NCBI GenBank assembly: GCA_963729445.1
Contig: CAVSNU010000003.1
Coordinates: 930,001-994,000, forward strand
Length of the DNA stretch: 64,000 nt
Origin: JACCZH01 sp963729445
Lineage (GTDB): Bacteria; Chloroflexota; Chloroflexia; Thermomicrobiales; CFX8
Reading direction: 5' to 3'
Shown: positions 45,550-54,828 of the stretch, piece by piece
Position numbering within the stretch: the first letter of the stretch is position 1
How the letters are laid out: each line of letters begins with the position of its first letter
The notes under the pieces: model-generated
Told to the model about the DNA's origin: nothing
Databases searched by the model: none
Seen by the model: the letters and a program-made list of their open reading frames with translations, nothing else
Made by a program: the position numbers and the translations under genes

Positions 45550-46779
45550 ATGAGCACCGCCACTGGGGTCGACATCGGCGTCCTGCGTGAACGCGTCAAA
45601 GAGGCGATCGCGAACGAGCGCGACCATATCGTTGAGGTGGCTGAAACGATTCGGGTCAATCCGGAGGTTGGCTACCAGGAGCAGATGGCCTCGCAGCTGC
45701 TGGCCGACCACCTCAAGGAGGCGGGCTTCGAGGTCGAGAAGCCCTACGGTGGACTGGAGACAGCGTTCCGGGCGACCAGGAGGGGCAGCAAGCCGGGTCC
45801 CACCGTGGCGGTCCTCGCCGAGTATGACGCGCTCGAAGGCATCGGCCACGGCTGCGGGCACAACCTGATCGCCGGCTCCGGGCTGGCGACGGCGATTGGC
45901 ATGGCGGCCGTCATGGACGAGATCGGCGGCACGTTTGTTGTCATGGGCACCCCGGCTGAAGAGGGTGGTGCCGGCAAGGTAAAGCTCCTCGACAAGGGTG
46001 CGTTCGACGACATCGATGCGGCCCTGATGATCCATCACGCCGGAGACCAGACCGGAGTCCCGCGCGACTGGCCGGGCGGCACCTGCCTGGCGGTCGCCCA
46101 TCTGGAGTTTGAGTACTTCGGGAAGCCCGCACACTCGGCAGCCGATCCGTACAACGGCGTGAACGCGCTCAACGCCGTGATCAAGCTCTTTACCGGCATC
46201 GACGCTATCCGGCAGCACGTCCATATGGAGTCGCGCATCCACGGCATCATCACCCATGGAGGCGAGGCTGCCAACGTCGTGCCGAAGTACACCAAGGCAC
46301 GCATGTATGTTCGCGCCGCCAGCCGGGACTACCTTGCGGAGCTGGTTGAAAAAGTAACGAACATCGCCGAGGGCGCCGCGCTGATGACCGGCTGCGAGCT
46401 CAAGATCACCGAGGACAACACCTGCTTCGATATGCGCCCGAGTTACACCATCTCCGACACCTACCACCAGAACATGCTGGATGTCGGGCTCGACCTCTCC
46501 AACAACCGCGAGGGCCGGGGTATGCACTCGACCGACTTCGGGAACGTCTCCTACAAGGTTCCGTCGGTCACCGGTTCGTTCGCGATCAGCCGCGAGCCGA
46601 TCCCGGGTCACTCCCAGCAGGTGGTCGATGCCTCGGGCTCCGAGTTTGGCTACGAGCAGTTCCTGAAAGCGTCCACCGCGATGGCGTTGACTGCGCTGGA
46701 CATCCTCACCGATCCCCAGCTCAGCGTCAAAGCCTGGGACGAGCACAACAACTGGGATGAGCTGAACGTCAAGAGCTAG
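45550..46779 (+). CDS. M20 family amidohydrolase/peptidase (AbgB-like)
   Basis: 409 residues. A di-metal amidohydrolase of the M20D type, active on N-acyl amino acids or aminobenzoyl-glutamate-like amides. Seen: VAETIRVNPEVGYQEQMASQ, the metal site AEYDALEGIGHGCGHNLIAG (the Cys of GCGHN is typical of the D subfamily), GTPAEEGGAGKVKLL, a lid dimerisation domain (LEFEYFGKPAHSAADPYNGV) and the final ligand in the GMHSTDFGNVS / PGHSQQ region. AGAGGGGG lies five bases before the ATG. It is the last gene before a strong bidirectional terminator. Confidence 0.9.
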   Translation: MSTATGVDIGVLRERVKEAIANERDHIVEVAETIRVNPEVGYQEQMASQLLADHLKEAGFEVEKPYGGLETAFRATRRGSKPGPTVAVLAEYDALEGIGHGCGHNLIAGSGLATAIGMAAVMDEIGGTFVVMGTPAEEGGAGKVKLLDKGAFDDIDAALMIHHAGDQTGVPRDWPGGTCLAVAHLEFEYFGKPAHSAADPYNGVNALNAVIKLFTGIDAIRQHVHMESRIHGIITHGGEAANVVPKYTKARMYVRAASRDYLAELVEKVTNIAEGAALMTGCELKITEDNTCFDMRPSYTISDTYHQNMLDVGLDLSNNREGRGMHSTDFGNVSYKVPSVTGSFAISREPIPGHSQQVVDASGSEFGYEQFLKASTAMALTALDILTDPQLSVKAWDEHNNWDELNVKS

Positions 46780-46791
46780 GCAGAGAGAACA

Positions 46792-46829
46792 ACAGCGCGG
46801 AACGACGCCAGCGCGTCGTTCCGCGTTGT
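46792..46829. terminator. Bidirectional terminator between M20 and divIC
   Basis: CGCGGAACGACG / CGTCGTTCCGCG, a 12-bp perfect stem extended by four more pairs including one G-U, with a 6-base loop. The two genes converge on it. Confidence 0.8.
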
Positions 46830-46902
46830 ATAGACGAGGATGTCAGCTCGTTATTTGAGTGTCAGCCTTCGTTCCTCGGAACGATCGTTCAACAAGACGG
46901 AT

Positions 46903-47316
46903 CTAGTCCCCCGTGAACAGATCGAGCCAGCGCTGCCAGTTCGGGCGTTCGTCCGGAACCACCTCCCCAGGAACGGGGGCACCGTCCGCTTGCGTTTGCG
47001 CGCCGTCCCAGCGCACCAGCAGCACCGTTTCGCCGGGGTTGGCGAGATTCAGATCGCGCCGGGCGATACCCTCAACGTAATCAAGATAGGCGTCAGATGC
47101 GTAGCGGTCGGCCTGTGTCTGGAGGAGCGCGTTCTCCCTGGCCAGACTAGCGATCGCGGAGCGCTGCTCATCAACATCCGCCTGGAGCTGGCGAGCGCGC
47201 CACGCCTGTTCGCCGAACGCGACCAGGAAGTAGCCCCACACCAGGACGAGCATCAGAATGGCGATTCGCCCCCGATGCCGGGTGAGTGTGGCGCGCGCGA
47301 TCTCGAGGACGATCAC
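46903..47316 (-). CDS. divIC: Septum formation initiator (DivIC/FtsB family)
   Basis: 137 residues: short basic N-terminus, one membrane helix (IAILMLVLVWGYFLVAFGEQA), a coiled coil (RARQLQADVDEQRSAIASLA through LLQTQADRYA) and the family's YVEGIARRDLNLANPGETVLL motif. Its C-terminus is acidic and proline-rich. It would pair with FtsL and FtsQ from the dcw cluster. It overlaps the gatA stop by four bases, an odd coupling of a division gene to tRNA amidation. Confidence 0.88.
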   Translation of the reverse strand: MIVLEIARATLTRHRGRIAILMLVLVWGYFLVAFGEQAWRARQLQADVDEQRSAIASLARENALLQTQADRYASDAYLDYVEGIARRDLNLANPGETVLLVRWDGAQTQADGAPVPGEVVPDERPNWQRWLDLFTGD

Positions 47317-48800
47317 GTTGTCGTATCCGCACGGTCACGCAGCAGGGGCGGGCGCGCCTTGTGCCAGGGTGTCGCCTGCTCGTAGGCATGCGCCGCGCGA
47401 AAGATCACGCTCTCACCGAACGCCGGCCCCATGATCTGCAAGCTCACCGGCAATCCTTCGGAAAAGCCGGCCGGGATCGAGATTCCCGGCAAACCAGCCA
47501 TGTTCGCCGGGATCGTGAAGATATCCGAGAGATACATGTGCAGGGGATCATCCACTCGATCGCCGATCTTGAACGCCACCGTTGGTGAGGTGGGAGCGAG
47601 GATCACATCGACATCCTCAAACGCGCGGTCAAAATCGCTCTTGATCAGCGTGCGCACTTTCTGCGCCTTCAGGTAGTAGGCGTCGTAGTAGCCCGAGGCG
47701 AGCGCATAGGTGCCAAGCATGATCCGGCGTTTGACCTCCGGGCCGAACCCCTCCCCGCGGGTGCGCAGGTAGGTGTCCAGCAGCGTCTCCGCCTCGACGC
47801 TCAAGCCATACTTGACGCCATCGAAGCGCGCCAGGTTGGAGCTCGCCTCAGCCGGCGCGATGATGTAGTACGTTGGCAGCGCGTACTTTGCGTTTGGCAG
47901 CTGCACCGGGACGAGCTCGGCCCCAAGATCTGCGAACACCTTATAGGCCGCTTCAAGCGCGTCCCTGACGCCGGGCTCCATGCCCTCGACCGCGCTAAAC
48001 TCTTCAGCGATCCCGACCCGCAGGCCCTTGACGCCCGCTCGCAGCTCTGCGAGATAATCTGGCACGTCAACCGGGGCTGAGGTTGCGTCTCTGCGGTCGT
48101 GGCCGGCGATTGCCTGCAACGTAATGGCGCTGTCTTCGACGGTACGCGAGAATGGCCCGATCTGATCGAGCGAGCTGGCGAACGCGATCAACCCAAAGCG
48201 CGACACCCGGCTATACGTTGGCTTCATGCCGACGATTCCGCAGAAGCCGGCCGGCTGGCGGATGCTCCCCCCAGTGTCCGACCCTAGCGAGACGATCGCT
48301 TCGTGGGCAGCGACCGCCGCGGACGACCCGCCGCTGCTGCCCCCCGGCACGCGCTCCAGATCCCACGGGTTGCGCGTCACAAAGAACGCCGAGTTCTCCG
48401 TCGACGAGCCCATGGCGAACTCATCGGTGTTTGTCTTCCCGACGAAGACCGCCCCGGCCCTGCGCAGGCGCTCGACGACGGTTGCGTCGTATGGAGATCG
48501 ATAGCCCTCAAGAATCCTGGATGCGGCGGTGGTCGGAGCGTCTACCGTGCAGAAAATATCTTTCAACGCGACCGGGATGCCCGTCATCGACGACGCTTCT
48601 CCGGCAGCGATTGTCCGGTCGGCCGCAGCCGCCATTGCGCGCGCTTGCTCGTGCATCGGCGTGATGAACGCCTTGACCTGCTCGTCGATCTCATCGATCC
48701 AGCTCAGTTGCGCGTTCGTCAGCTCGACGGCGCTAATCTCCCGGTCATCAAGCAGCCGGCGGGCATCCGCCAGGCGTAGCGCGGTTAGGGCCTCAATCAC
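47313..48800 (-). CDS. gatA: Asp-tRNA(Asn)/Glu-tRNA(Gln) amidotransferase subunit A
   Basis: 495 residues, amidase-signature family. It releases ammonia from glutamine for transamidation of mischarged Glu-tRNA(Gln) or Asp-tRNA(Asn). The Ser-cisSer-Lys triad is present: Lys80 in VALKDIFC, Ser155 in PGGSSGGSSAAVAA and Ser179 in GSDTGGSIRQPA. Close match to GatA length and its conserved FGLIAFASSLDQIGP. gatC lies just upstream; gatB is not in the window. Confidence 0.95.
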   Translation of the reverse strand: MIEALTALRLADARRLLDDREISAVELTNAQLSWIDEIDEQVKAFITPMHEQARAMAAAADRTIAAGEASSMTGIPVALKDIFCTVDAPTTAASRILEGYRSPYDATVVERLRRAGAVFVGKTNTDEFAMGSSTENSAFFVTRNPWDLERVPGGSSGGSSAAVAAHEAIVSLGSDTGGSIRQPAGFCGIVGMKPTYSRVSRFGLIAFASSLDQIGPFSRTVEDSAITLQAIAGHDRRDATSAPVDVPDYLAELRAGVKGLRVGIAEEFSAVEGMEPGVRDALEAAYKVFADLGAELVPVQLPNAKYALPTYYIIAPAEASSNLARFDGVKYGLSVEAETLLDTYLRTRGEGFGPEVKRRIMLGTYALASGYYDAYYLKAQKVRTLIKSDFDRAFEDVDVILAPTSPTVAFKIGDRVDDPLHMYLSDIFTIPANMAGLPGISIPAGFSEGLPVSLQIMGPAFGESVIFRAAHAYEQATPWHKARPPLLRDRADTTT

Positions 48801-48858
48801 GTGGTTGTCTCCGAATTCCTGCGGGCCAATTGAATATCGCTGTCGCTACGCGGTAGCG

Positions 48859-49173
48859 TTAGGACGCGTCGAGCACGGCTTTAACTTTGATGAAGCCATC
48901 CTCGATGCGCGGCGCGTTCATGAGCACCTGCTCCCGAGGCAGCGATGGTTCGACGACGTCGTCGCGCATAATATTCTGGAGTTCGATCACTTGAGCGGTT
49001 GGTGGGATATCCTCAGTCGGGACCTCTTGCAGCATCGAGATATGATCGAGGACGACCGACAGTTGATCCCGCATGCGCTCCATCTCATCATGGCTGAGGC
49101 CGAGCCTGGCCAGCGCGGCGATGCGCTCAACGGTCTCGAGTTCAAGCTTCACCTTGCGGACCTCCGGAATCAC
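48859..49173 (-). CDS. gatC: Asp-tRNA(Asn)/Glu-tRNA(Gln) amidotransferase subunit C
   Basis: 104 residues. The small belt subunit that holds GatA and GatB together. Seen: VERIAALARLGLSHDEMERM, LSVVLDHISMLQEVPTEDIPP and the conserved MRDDVVEPSLPREQVLMNAP. A start a few codons downstream (VKLELETVERIA) is possible. The gap to gatA is 58 bases. Confidence 0.93.
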   Translation of the reverse strand: MIPEVRKVKLELETVERIAALARLGLSHDEMERMRDQLSVVLDHISMLQEVPTEDIPPTAQVIELQNIMRDDVVEPSLPREQVLMNAPRIEDGFIKVKAVLDAS

Positions 49174-49224
49174 AATAGCCTACCGCGTGCCTTGCAGGCA
49201 CGGTATCTGGGAGTGTAACAACGA

Positions 49225-50535
49225 GTGAGTTCTCCTACCACCTCCGCCGCTTATCGCACCCAACACCGGCGGATGCACGCGTGCTGCCGGACTGTGCTCG
49301 CCGGCCTGACCGTGCTCTTGCTGCTGGCCGGCTGCGCCGGGGACCCAGACTCTTCAGGGGAATCGCGAGACCGTTTCACTGAACTACCGCCGATGCCGGA
49401 GGACGCCGGCGCACAAGCATCTCCGACAGCAACGGAAGTCCCGACACCGGTCATCCCTGAATTCGTCGCGCAGCTCCTGGATCCTGGAGCGACGACGGAC
49501 CCGCCAGAGCGCATCTTCTTTCGGAACGGACGCGACCTGTGGCAGCTCGCCGGAGATGAAGCACGTCCAACCCTCGCCGACGGCGTACGTTTCGGCCCCT
49601 ACGCGACCTCCCCTCAAGGCGAGAGAGTGGCAGTCGTCATTCTGACGGCCATCGATTCCCAGTCGGCAGAGGCCGTACACATCATTGCTGAGGGCGAGAG
49701 CCCGGGAGAGCCACTGCTCCCCCCACGGGTGACCACCGGCCAGAACGCCGAACCGGCCATCGTTGGGCTCACCTGGTCAACGGACGCCGCCAAACTCGGT
49801 ATCGTCTACGACGATGCCCGTATTGCCATCATCGAGATTGCCCCTGCAAACGGAGGCCCTGCCACCGTGGTAGCGGAACTCTCACTGCCGGGCAACATCG
49901 ACACGATCGAGCAGATCGACTGGTCCTCCTCCGGGCAGGGATTGGCGATCGTGGGGAGAGAGGTAAACGGCCCAGCTTCCCTCTGGGTTGCCTCACTTGA
50001 CGGGAACGTCTTCGAGGTCTCTGCGGCGTCGCTCGACGGGCGCAAGTCAGTCTCGGACGCGGCCTGGTTGCCGGGGCGCGGGCGTATCGCATTCGTGGAG
50101 GAGCTGGCGACGAGCACCGGTCAACTGGGCGGGTCGATGTTCTCGATCGCGCCGGACGGCAGTGGCAGGGAGCTCCTGGTGAGTAGTGGCAGTTTTGCGC
50201 CCGCCGCCGAGATCGTGAAGCTTGCCCCTTCGCCGCGAGGCAGCTTCATCGCGTTCACGGTCAACGTCCCCGGGCCGAACGGCGAGCCGATCTTCCATTC
50301 GCTGTCGCTCGTCAATATTGACTCGGGTGAGCTCGTCCGCGTGCCCGTCGCTCCTGAGTTCCGGGTCACCGACCTGTGGTGGACGACCGCGGGGCTGGTC
50401 TGGCGGGGCGTACATCGCGGCGCCGAGGTCGTCGACACGGTCTCGGAGTACGTCGGCTTTGAACCATTCCTTATCGGGAGATTCAACCCGGACAGCGGTG
50501 AATCGCGCGCGCTCTTCCAATCCACCGCGAATTAG
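49225..50535 (+). CDS. Lipoprotein with a predicted beta-propeller
   Basis: 436 residues. Type II signal peptide: HRRMHACCRTVLAGLTVLLL followed by the lipobox LLAGC (Cys37). Next comes a Pro/Thr/Glu-rich linker to about residue 90. The rest repeats a pattern such as DLWQLAGDEARPTLADGVRF, AKLGIVYDDARIAIIEI, GLAIVGREVNGPASLWVASL and GSFIAFTVNVPGPNGEP, like TolB/WD40-type propeller blades. No enzyme motif. I do not recognise a characterised homologue. GTG at 49225 or ATG at 49273 could start it. It is divergent from gatC and convergent with dnaX. Confidence 0.75.
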   Translation: MSSPTTSAAYRTQHRRMHACCRTVLAGLTVLLLLAGCAGDPDSSGESRDRFTELPPMPEDAGAQASPTATEVPTPVIPEFVAQLLDPGATTDPPERIFFRNGRDLWQLAGDEARPTLADGVRFGPYATSPQGERVAVVILTAIDSQSAEAVHIIAEGESPGEPLLPPRVTTGQNAEPAIVGLTWSTDAAKLGIVYDDARIAIIEIAPANGGPATVVAELSLPGNIDTIEQIDWSSSGQGLAIVGREVNGPASLWVASLDGNVFEVSAASLDGRKSVSDAAWLPGRGRIAFVEELATSTGQLGGSMFSIAPDGSGRELLVSSGSFAPAAEIVKLAPSPRGSFIAFTVNVPGPNGEPIFHSLSLVNIDSGELVRVPVAPEFRVTDLWWTTAGLVWRGVHRGAEVVDTVSEYVGFEPFLIGRFNPDSGESRALFQSTAN

Positions 50536-50543
50536 AACGATCG

Positions 50544-50584
50544 CCGGCTGCGTGGTTGAGCGCGTGGTGCGCTCACGCAGCCGG
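50544..50584. terminator. Convergent terminator between the lipoprotein gene and dnaX
   Basis: The outer stem CCGGCTGCG/CGCAGCCGG and inner stem TGAGCGC/GCGCTCA with a 5-base loop fill almost the entire gap between the two stops. Confidence 0.8.
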
Positions 50585-50586
50585 AT

Positions 50587-52365
50587 TCACCTCCGGCCCG
50601 GAAGGTCCTCAGCGCGAATCTCCTCGGCCTCGAAAATGGCGATCGCGCGGCTGACGAAGGCCTCGTCATCAGGGTTCTCAACAGCGGGATCGGGTTCCTC
50701 CGGGGCCTTCTGTGCCTCGCGTGACGTGTCGTTTCCACTCGACGTGGTTGATCCGCCGCCGCCCCCTCCGCCACGAGGGTTGGCTGTTGTCTGCAGCTCA
50801 TCATGCAACACCGTCACCACGCTCACCTGTTGCTGAACGATGCGCGCGATCGCCTCCTCGATCACCTCCCGGACCTTCGGCTCGTTGAGCTTTCCCCGAT
50901 GGAAGGGGTAGGCCGCGACCAGGAAGAGCGTTCCGTCACGGAAGTCGGCCGGGTCGGTTGAGGCCAGCAAGGCATCCACCTTGCGGTCCGCCGTCTTTAC
51001 CTCGGTCCGGATCAACTCCCAGTTTGAGACAAACACATCAAGCGAACCGCCGGCGTTGACCGGGGGCCTCGGTTTGCTCGCGGCAGGTTTCGGTGCTCGC
51101 TCAGGCTCGGGCTTGACAGGTTCAGGAGACCGTGTGGCGCGTGGCTCTGGCCGGCGCGGCGCCGCTGCTGGCTTGGCGGGCTCAGGCCGATAGGACTCGA
51201 CGCTCAGCTCCGCCACACGTTGTGGTGCGGCGGACGCCGGCCTATCCTCAACGATCGAGCCAACCAGTGCGAGCTCCAGTGGCAGTTGTGGGAACCCGCC
51301 GTTTCGGATCGCAAAATCGACCTCGCTGAACAGACGGTTCACCCGCAACAGATCGGGCAGCTCAAAACGCTGGGCCAGTGCACGCAAGCTGTCGTCCGCC
51401 TCAGCCGGGTTCGCGCCGGCGCTCAGCAACATCAGCAATCGCAGGGCCGCGATAATCTGTCGCCCGAAGGAGCGCATGTCCTGGCCGGCGTCCACTGCGT
51501 CGCTGATCGTCCGCAGGCCCGCTTGCAAATCCTTGCCCGCGATCGCCTCAATCAGGGCCACCGTGCGCTGGTCTTGCGACAGACCAAGCATCTGGCGCAC
51601 GAGATCAGCGGTGATTCCGGACACACCATCTCTACCAGACGCGACCGCCAGCATGTCCAGCAGGCCGACGGCGTCACGCGCGCTCCCGGTTGCCTGGCGA
51701 ACGATGATCTCAAGCGCGTCTTCGTCGATCTCGATGTCTTCGCGCCGGGCGACGTTGCGCAGGTGGCCCGCCATCTTGTCAGCTGGAATACGGTGAAAAT
51801 CAAAACGCTGGCAGCGCGACGCCACCGTCTCAAGCAGATCCTCCGGCTCGGTGGTCGCGAGCACGAACACCGTGTTGGGGGGAGGCTCTTCGAGCGTTTT
51901 CAGGAACGCGTTGAACGCGTCCTTGGTCAGCCGGTGCGCCTCGTCGATGATATAGAACTTGTTCTTGAGCTGGGTCGGCGCGTACTTCACCTGTTCGCGC
52001 AGATCACGCATATCCTCGATGCCCCGGTTCGACGCAGCATCAATCTCGATGACGTCGGTTGCGCGGTTGGTGTTGATCGCCGTACAGGCCGTACAGACGT
52101 TGCACGGACGCAGTTCCGGAGACTCATCAAGACAGTTCACCGCTTTGGCCAGCAAGCGGGCCGTGGATGTCTTACCGGTGCCTCGCGGACCGCAAAACAG
52201 GTACGCGTGAGCCACGCGGCCCTGTGCAATCGCGTTTCTCAACGTTCGGCTGATATGCTCCTGGCCAACGAGCTCGTCGCTGGCAAAGGATGTTGGCCGA
52301 TATTTTCGGTACAGTGACTGGGTTTGACCGGGCGCGCGGCCCGTTTCGTCAGAGCCAGGCAGCAT
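50587..52365 (-). CDS. dnaX: DNA polymerase III subunit gamma/tau
   Basis: About 592 residues from the ATG at 52365; an in-frame start at 52407 is also possible. It is the clamp-loader ATPase of the replisome. Walker A CGPRGTGKTSTARLL near residue 60, the zinc site CLDESPELRPCNVCTAC, Walker B FYIIDEAHRLTKDAFNAFLK, and the arginine-finger motif ASRCQRFDF. Domain III is followed by a Pro/Ala/Lys linker and a C-terminal domain with FVSNWELIRTEVK and a Gly-run, corresponding to tau. No poly-A slippery heptamer is visible, so a programmed gamma product is not indicated. Confidence 0.95.
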   Translation of the reverse strand: MLPGSDETGRAPGQTQSLYRKYRPTSFASDELVGQEHISRTLRNAIAQGRVAHAYLFCGPRGTGKTSTARLLAKAVNCLDESPELRPCNVCTACTAINTNRATDVIEIDAASNRGIEDMRDLREQVKYAPTQLKNKFYIIDEAHRLTKDAFNAFLKTLEEPPPNTVFVLATTEPEDLLETVASRCQRFDFHRIPADKMAGHLRNVARREDIEIDEDALEIIVRQATGSARDAVGLLDMLAVASGRDGVSGITADLVRQMLGLSQDQRTVALIEAIAGKDLQAGLRTISDAVDAGQDMRSFGRQIIAALRLLMLLSAGANPAEADDSLRALAQRFELPDLLRVNRLFSEVDFAIRNGGFPQLPLELALVGSIVEDRPASAAPQRVAELSVESYRPEPAKPAAAPRRPEPRATRSPEPVKPEPERAPKPAASKPRPPVNAGGSLDVFVSNWELIRTEVKTADRKVDALLASTDPADFRDGTLFLVAAYPFHRGKLNEPKVREVIEEAIARIVQQQVSVVTVLHDELQTTANPRGGGGGGGSTTSSGNDTSREAQKAPEEPDPAVENPDDEAFVSRAIAIFEAEEIRAEDLPGRR

Positions 52366-52424
52366 ACTATTCCATTCCAGTGTGTCGTGATCCTCGGCCC
52401 ACTCCACCGGGCCGTATGGTGTCC

Positions 52425-52446
52425 GTACGTACCGAATGAGTATAAC
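52425..52446. promoter_or_regulatory. Candidate rsmI promoter region with a GTACGTAC palindrome
   Basis: CCGTACGTACCG followed by GAATGAG and TATAAC (52441-52446, + strand), 64 bases before rsmI. On the minus strand the same bases offer TATACT toward dnaX. The palindrome would sit in the + promoter spacer. Confidence 0.4.
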
Positions 52447-52509
52447 GAACCAGGCCGCATTTGGTTGGCTCGCAGCCGGTCACACGCGAAGTAACGTCGA
52501 TAGGGTCTC

Positions 52510-53325
52510 ATGGGTACGCTCTACCTCGTCGCCACGCCAATCGGGAACCTTGAGGACATCACCCAGCGCGCCCTGCGCATTCTCGGTGAAGTTGGCCTCA
52601 TCGCTGCCGAGGACACCCGTGTCACTGGCCGCATGCTCCAGCGCTACCAGATCAACACACGCATGACGGCGTTCCATGGCGACTCTGACCAGTCGCGAGT
52701 GGACGAGATCATGGCGGTGCTGGCCAGGGACGACGTGGCGGTGGTTTCAGACGCCGGCATGCCGGGTATTTCTGATCCAGGATCTGTGCTGGTCAGGGCG
52801 GCTCTGGAACACGGCTATCCCGTTATCCCGATCCCGGGCGCGTCGTCGGTGATCGCTGCCGCAGCAGCCTCCGGAGCAGCGGATCATGGATTCGTGTTTG
52901 GCGGGTTTCTGCCGCGCCCCAGCGGCGCGCGCTTGAAGCGCCTGCGCGAGCTCGCAGCTCTTGGCCTCCCGGTCATCCTGTTCGAAGCGCCTACGCGCAT
53001 CGAGCGGCTGCTGAACGAGATCTCCAGCGAGCTACCGCACGCACAGGTCACGGTTGGGCGGGAGATGACGAAGCTCTACGAGGAATGGTTGCGCGGCACT
53101 GCTGAGGACGTCGCTCGCCAGGTCAACCCGCGCGGCGAGTTCGTCGTCGTTATTGAGCCGGGCCAGACCGCGGCCGACCCGCAGGACCTTCTCGAGGATA
53201 CGCTCGTCAGGGCGATAGCAGGAGGGGCAACACTCCGCGAAGCCGTTGACCGCGCGATCGCTGCCACCGGGCTGCCTCGTAAACAGGTCTATGCGCGCGC
53301 GTTAGAGATCTCGAAGGAGCAGTAG
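52510..53325 (+). CDS. rsmI: 16S rRNA (cytidine(1402)-2'-O)-methyltransferase
   Basis: 271 residues, tetrapyrrole-methylase fold. Marks: GTLYLVATPIGNLEDITQRA at the start, AAEDTRVTGRMLQRYQI, VVSDAGMPGISDPGSVLVRA, VIPIPGASSVIAAAAASG, FGGFLPRPSGARLKRL, LFEAPTRIERLLNEI and REMTKLYEEWLRGTA. It modifies the ribose of the same C1402 whose base is methylated by RsmH. Single-gene + transcript between dnaX and rodA. Confidence 0.96.
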   Translation: MGTLYLVATPIGNLEDITQRALRILGEVGLIAAEDTRVTGRMLQRYQINTRMTAFHGDSDQSRVDEIMAVLARDDVAVVSDAGMPGISDPGSVLVRAALEHGYPVIPIPGASSVIAAAAASGAADHGFVFGGFLPRPSGARLKRLRELAALGLPVILFEAPTRIERLLNEISSELPHAQVTVGREMTKLYEEWLRGTAEDVARQVNPRGEFVVVIEPGQTAADPQDLLEDTLVRAIAGGATLREAVDRAIAATGLPRKQVYARALEISKEQ

Positions 53326-53433
53326 CGCGAGTTCCTTTGCAGGCGCCGGGGTCGAGAGACACGTCCGGAAGGACCACGAGCTCCTGGCGCATCACGTTAA
53401 GCGGTATCAGGACGGACAGCTGCCTCTGCTGGT

Positions 53434-53483
53434 CACCCCTTCGGCTCCGCTCAGGGCAGGCTCTGAGCGGAGTCGAAGGGGTG
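53434..53483. repeat. Hairpin repeat (CCCCTTCGGCTCCGCTCAG type)
   Basis: 21-bp arms with one G-U pair and an 8-base loop (GGCAGGCT). Related sequence occurs inside the family C variant at 24972-24993. It lies between the converging rsmI and rodA genes and may also serve as terminator. Confidence 0.7.
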
Positions 53484-53551
53484 ATTGCGAAAAGGGGCAT
53501 TCTCTGCCCAACGGTTCCATTGCGCGTGGGTCCGGATCTTCAGCGCCAAGA

Positions 53552-54700
53552 TTATATCCGCATCGACTGGAACGCCAGCCTGCGGTGGTGGACGACGATG
53601 CTTTGCAGGATTCCAATCGCGGCCAGGTTCGTCACCAGAGAGCTACCACCCAGCGATATGAGCGGGAGCGGGATGCCTGTCACCGGCAGCAGACCGACGT
53701 TCATGCCGATGTTGACGAACGTCTGAAAGACGTACATCGACAGAATCCCGACTGCGATGTACTGCCCGAAGTTGTCCCGTGACACGGCCGCGACGCGGGT
53801 CATCCGCATGAAGAGCAGGATGAACGCCGCGAACAACGCCAAGCCGCCGATGAAACCGAACATGCTCATGGCGTGCGCGAAGATGAAGTCGGTCGTCCGA
53901 ACGCGCAAGAACTGGTATTCGCTCTGGCTACCTCCGGTCAGACCGTGTCCGAACCAACCCGATGTCCCAATCGTGACCCGCGCCTGCACGATGTTAAAGC
54001 CGTCGCCAAAATAATCGCGCTGCGGGTCGAACGAGATGAGCAGCCGGTCCTTCATGTAGTCCTCCATCACGAAAAACCAGGCGAAGATCGCGCCAGGTAT
54101 CGCGAGAAGCACCGTCCCGACCAGGTACAGCACGCGTGTGCGCGACACGAGCATCGAGGCAAACCAGATCGCGCCGAAGACGGCCGATGTCCCGAGGTCG
54201 GGCTGGGTGTAGACCAGCGCCGTAGGGACGCCGACGATCGCAAGAGACAGGAGGAAGTTATGAAACTTATCCATCTCGTGGTGTCGTTCGCTCAGGAACG
54301 CGGCCAGAGCGATGACCACGGCCAGTTTGGCGAACTCCGATGGCTGGAACCCGATTGGTCCCAGATAGATCCAGCGGGTCGAACCGGTAATCGTCGTACC
54401 GCTCACGATCAAGAGTGCCAGCAACAATAATGATCCGACGTAGATCGGTATCGCGAACGACCTCAAGAAACGATAGTTCACCGTGCTGAGAACGGTCATG
54501 GCGACCAGACCCACGGCGCCGAACATTGACTGGCGGGCGACGTTGGAGCCGAGCGTGATGGCTCCAGCCCCGTCGGCACTCCAGAGAGCCACCATGCCAA
54601 ACAGTGTCAGCACGGCGACGATAATCAACATGTATGAGTCGAGCTCGGCAGATTGCCGCACCCGTGCGCGTGCACCCCGCACGCTCGCGATGGATGCCAT
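53552..54700 (-). CDS. rodA: Rod-shape peptidoglycan polymerase RodA
   Basis: 382 residues, SEDS glycosyltransferase with about ten membrane helices. Seen: GSTRWIYLGPIGFQPSEFAK, VYTQPDLGTSAVFGAIWF, SGWFGHGLTGGSQSEYQFL and GIPLPLISLGGSSLVTNLAA. I assign RodA rather than FtsW because the FtsW gene is in the dcw cluster and this copy lacks the long C-terminal tail. It polymerises side-wall glycan with MrdA, encoded at 33170. Confidence 0.92.
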   Translation of the reverse strand: MASIASVRGARARVRQSAELDSYMLIIVAVLTLFGMVALWSADGAGAITLGSNVARQSMFGAVGLVAMTVLSTVNYRFLRSFAIPIYVGSLLLLALLIVSGTTITGSTRWIYLGPIGFQPSEFAKLAVVIALAAFLSERHHEMDKFHNFLLSLAIVGVPTALVYTQPDLGTSAVFGAIWFASMLVSRTRVLYLVGTVLLAIPGAIFAWFFVMEDYMKDRLLISFDPQRDYFGDGFNIVQARVTIGTSGWFGHGLTGGSQSEYQFLRVRTTDFIFAHAMSMFGFIGGLALFAAFILLFMRMTRVAAVSRDNFGQYIAVGILSMYVFQTFVNIGMNVGLLPVTGIPLPLISLGGSSLVTNLAAIGILQSIVVHHRRLAFQSMRI

Positions 54701-54828
54701 GAGTGTCGTGCCGCTCCGCGTTACTTACGCCAAAACATTCGTTACCCTCCGAAGAACCATAACGCTAACGAAGGGTGTCACGCAGAAGCGTATCAAGTCT
54801 TGCAGAACGAGACTGGCAGGTCGCCAGG

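Noticed and set aside
50587..52365. Programmed frameshift making the gamma form of DnaX
   Set aside because: There is no A-AAA-AAG type heptamer in the gene's coding strand; the tau-length frame is simply continuous.
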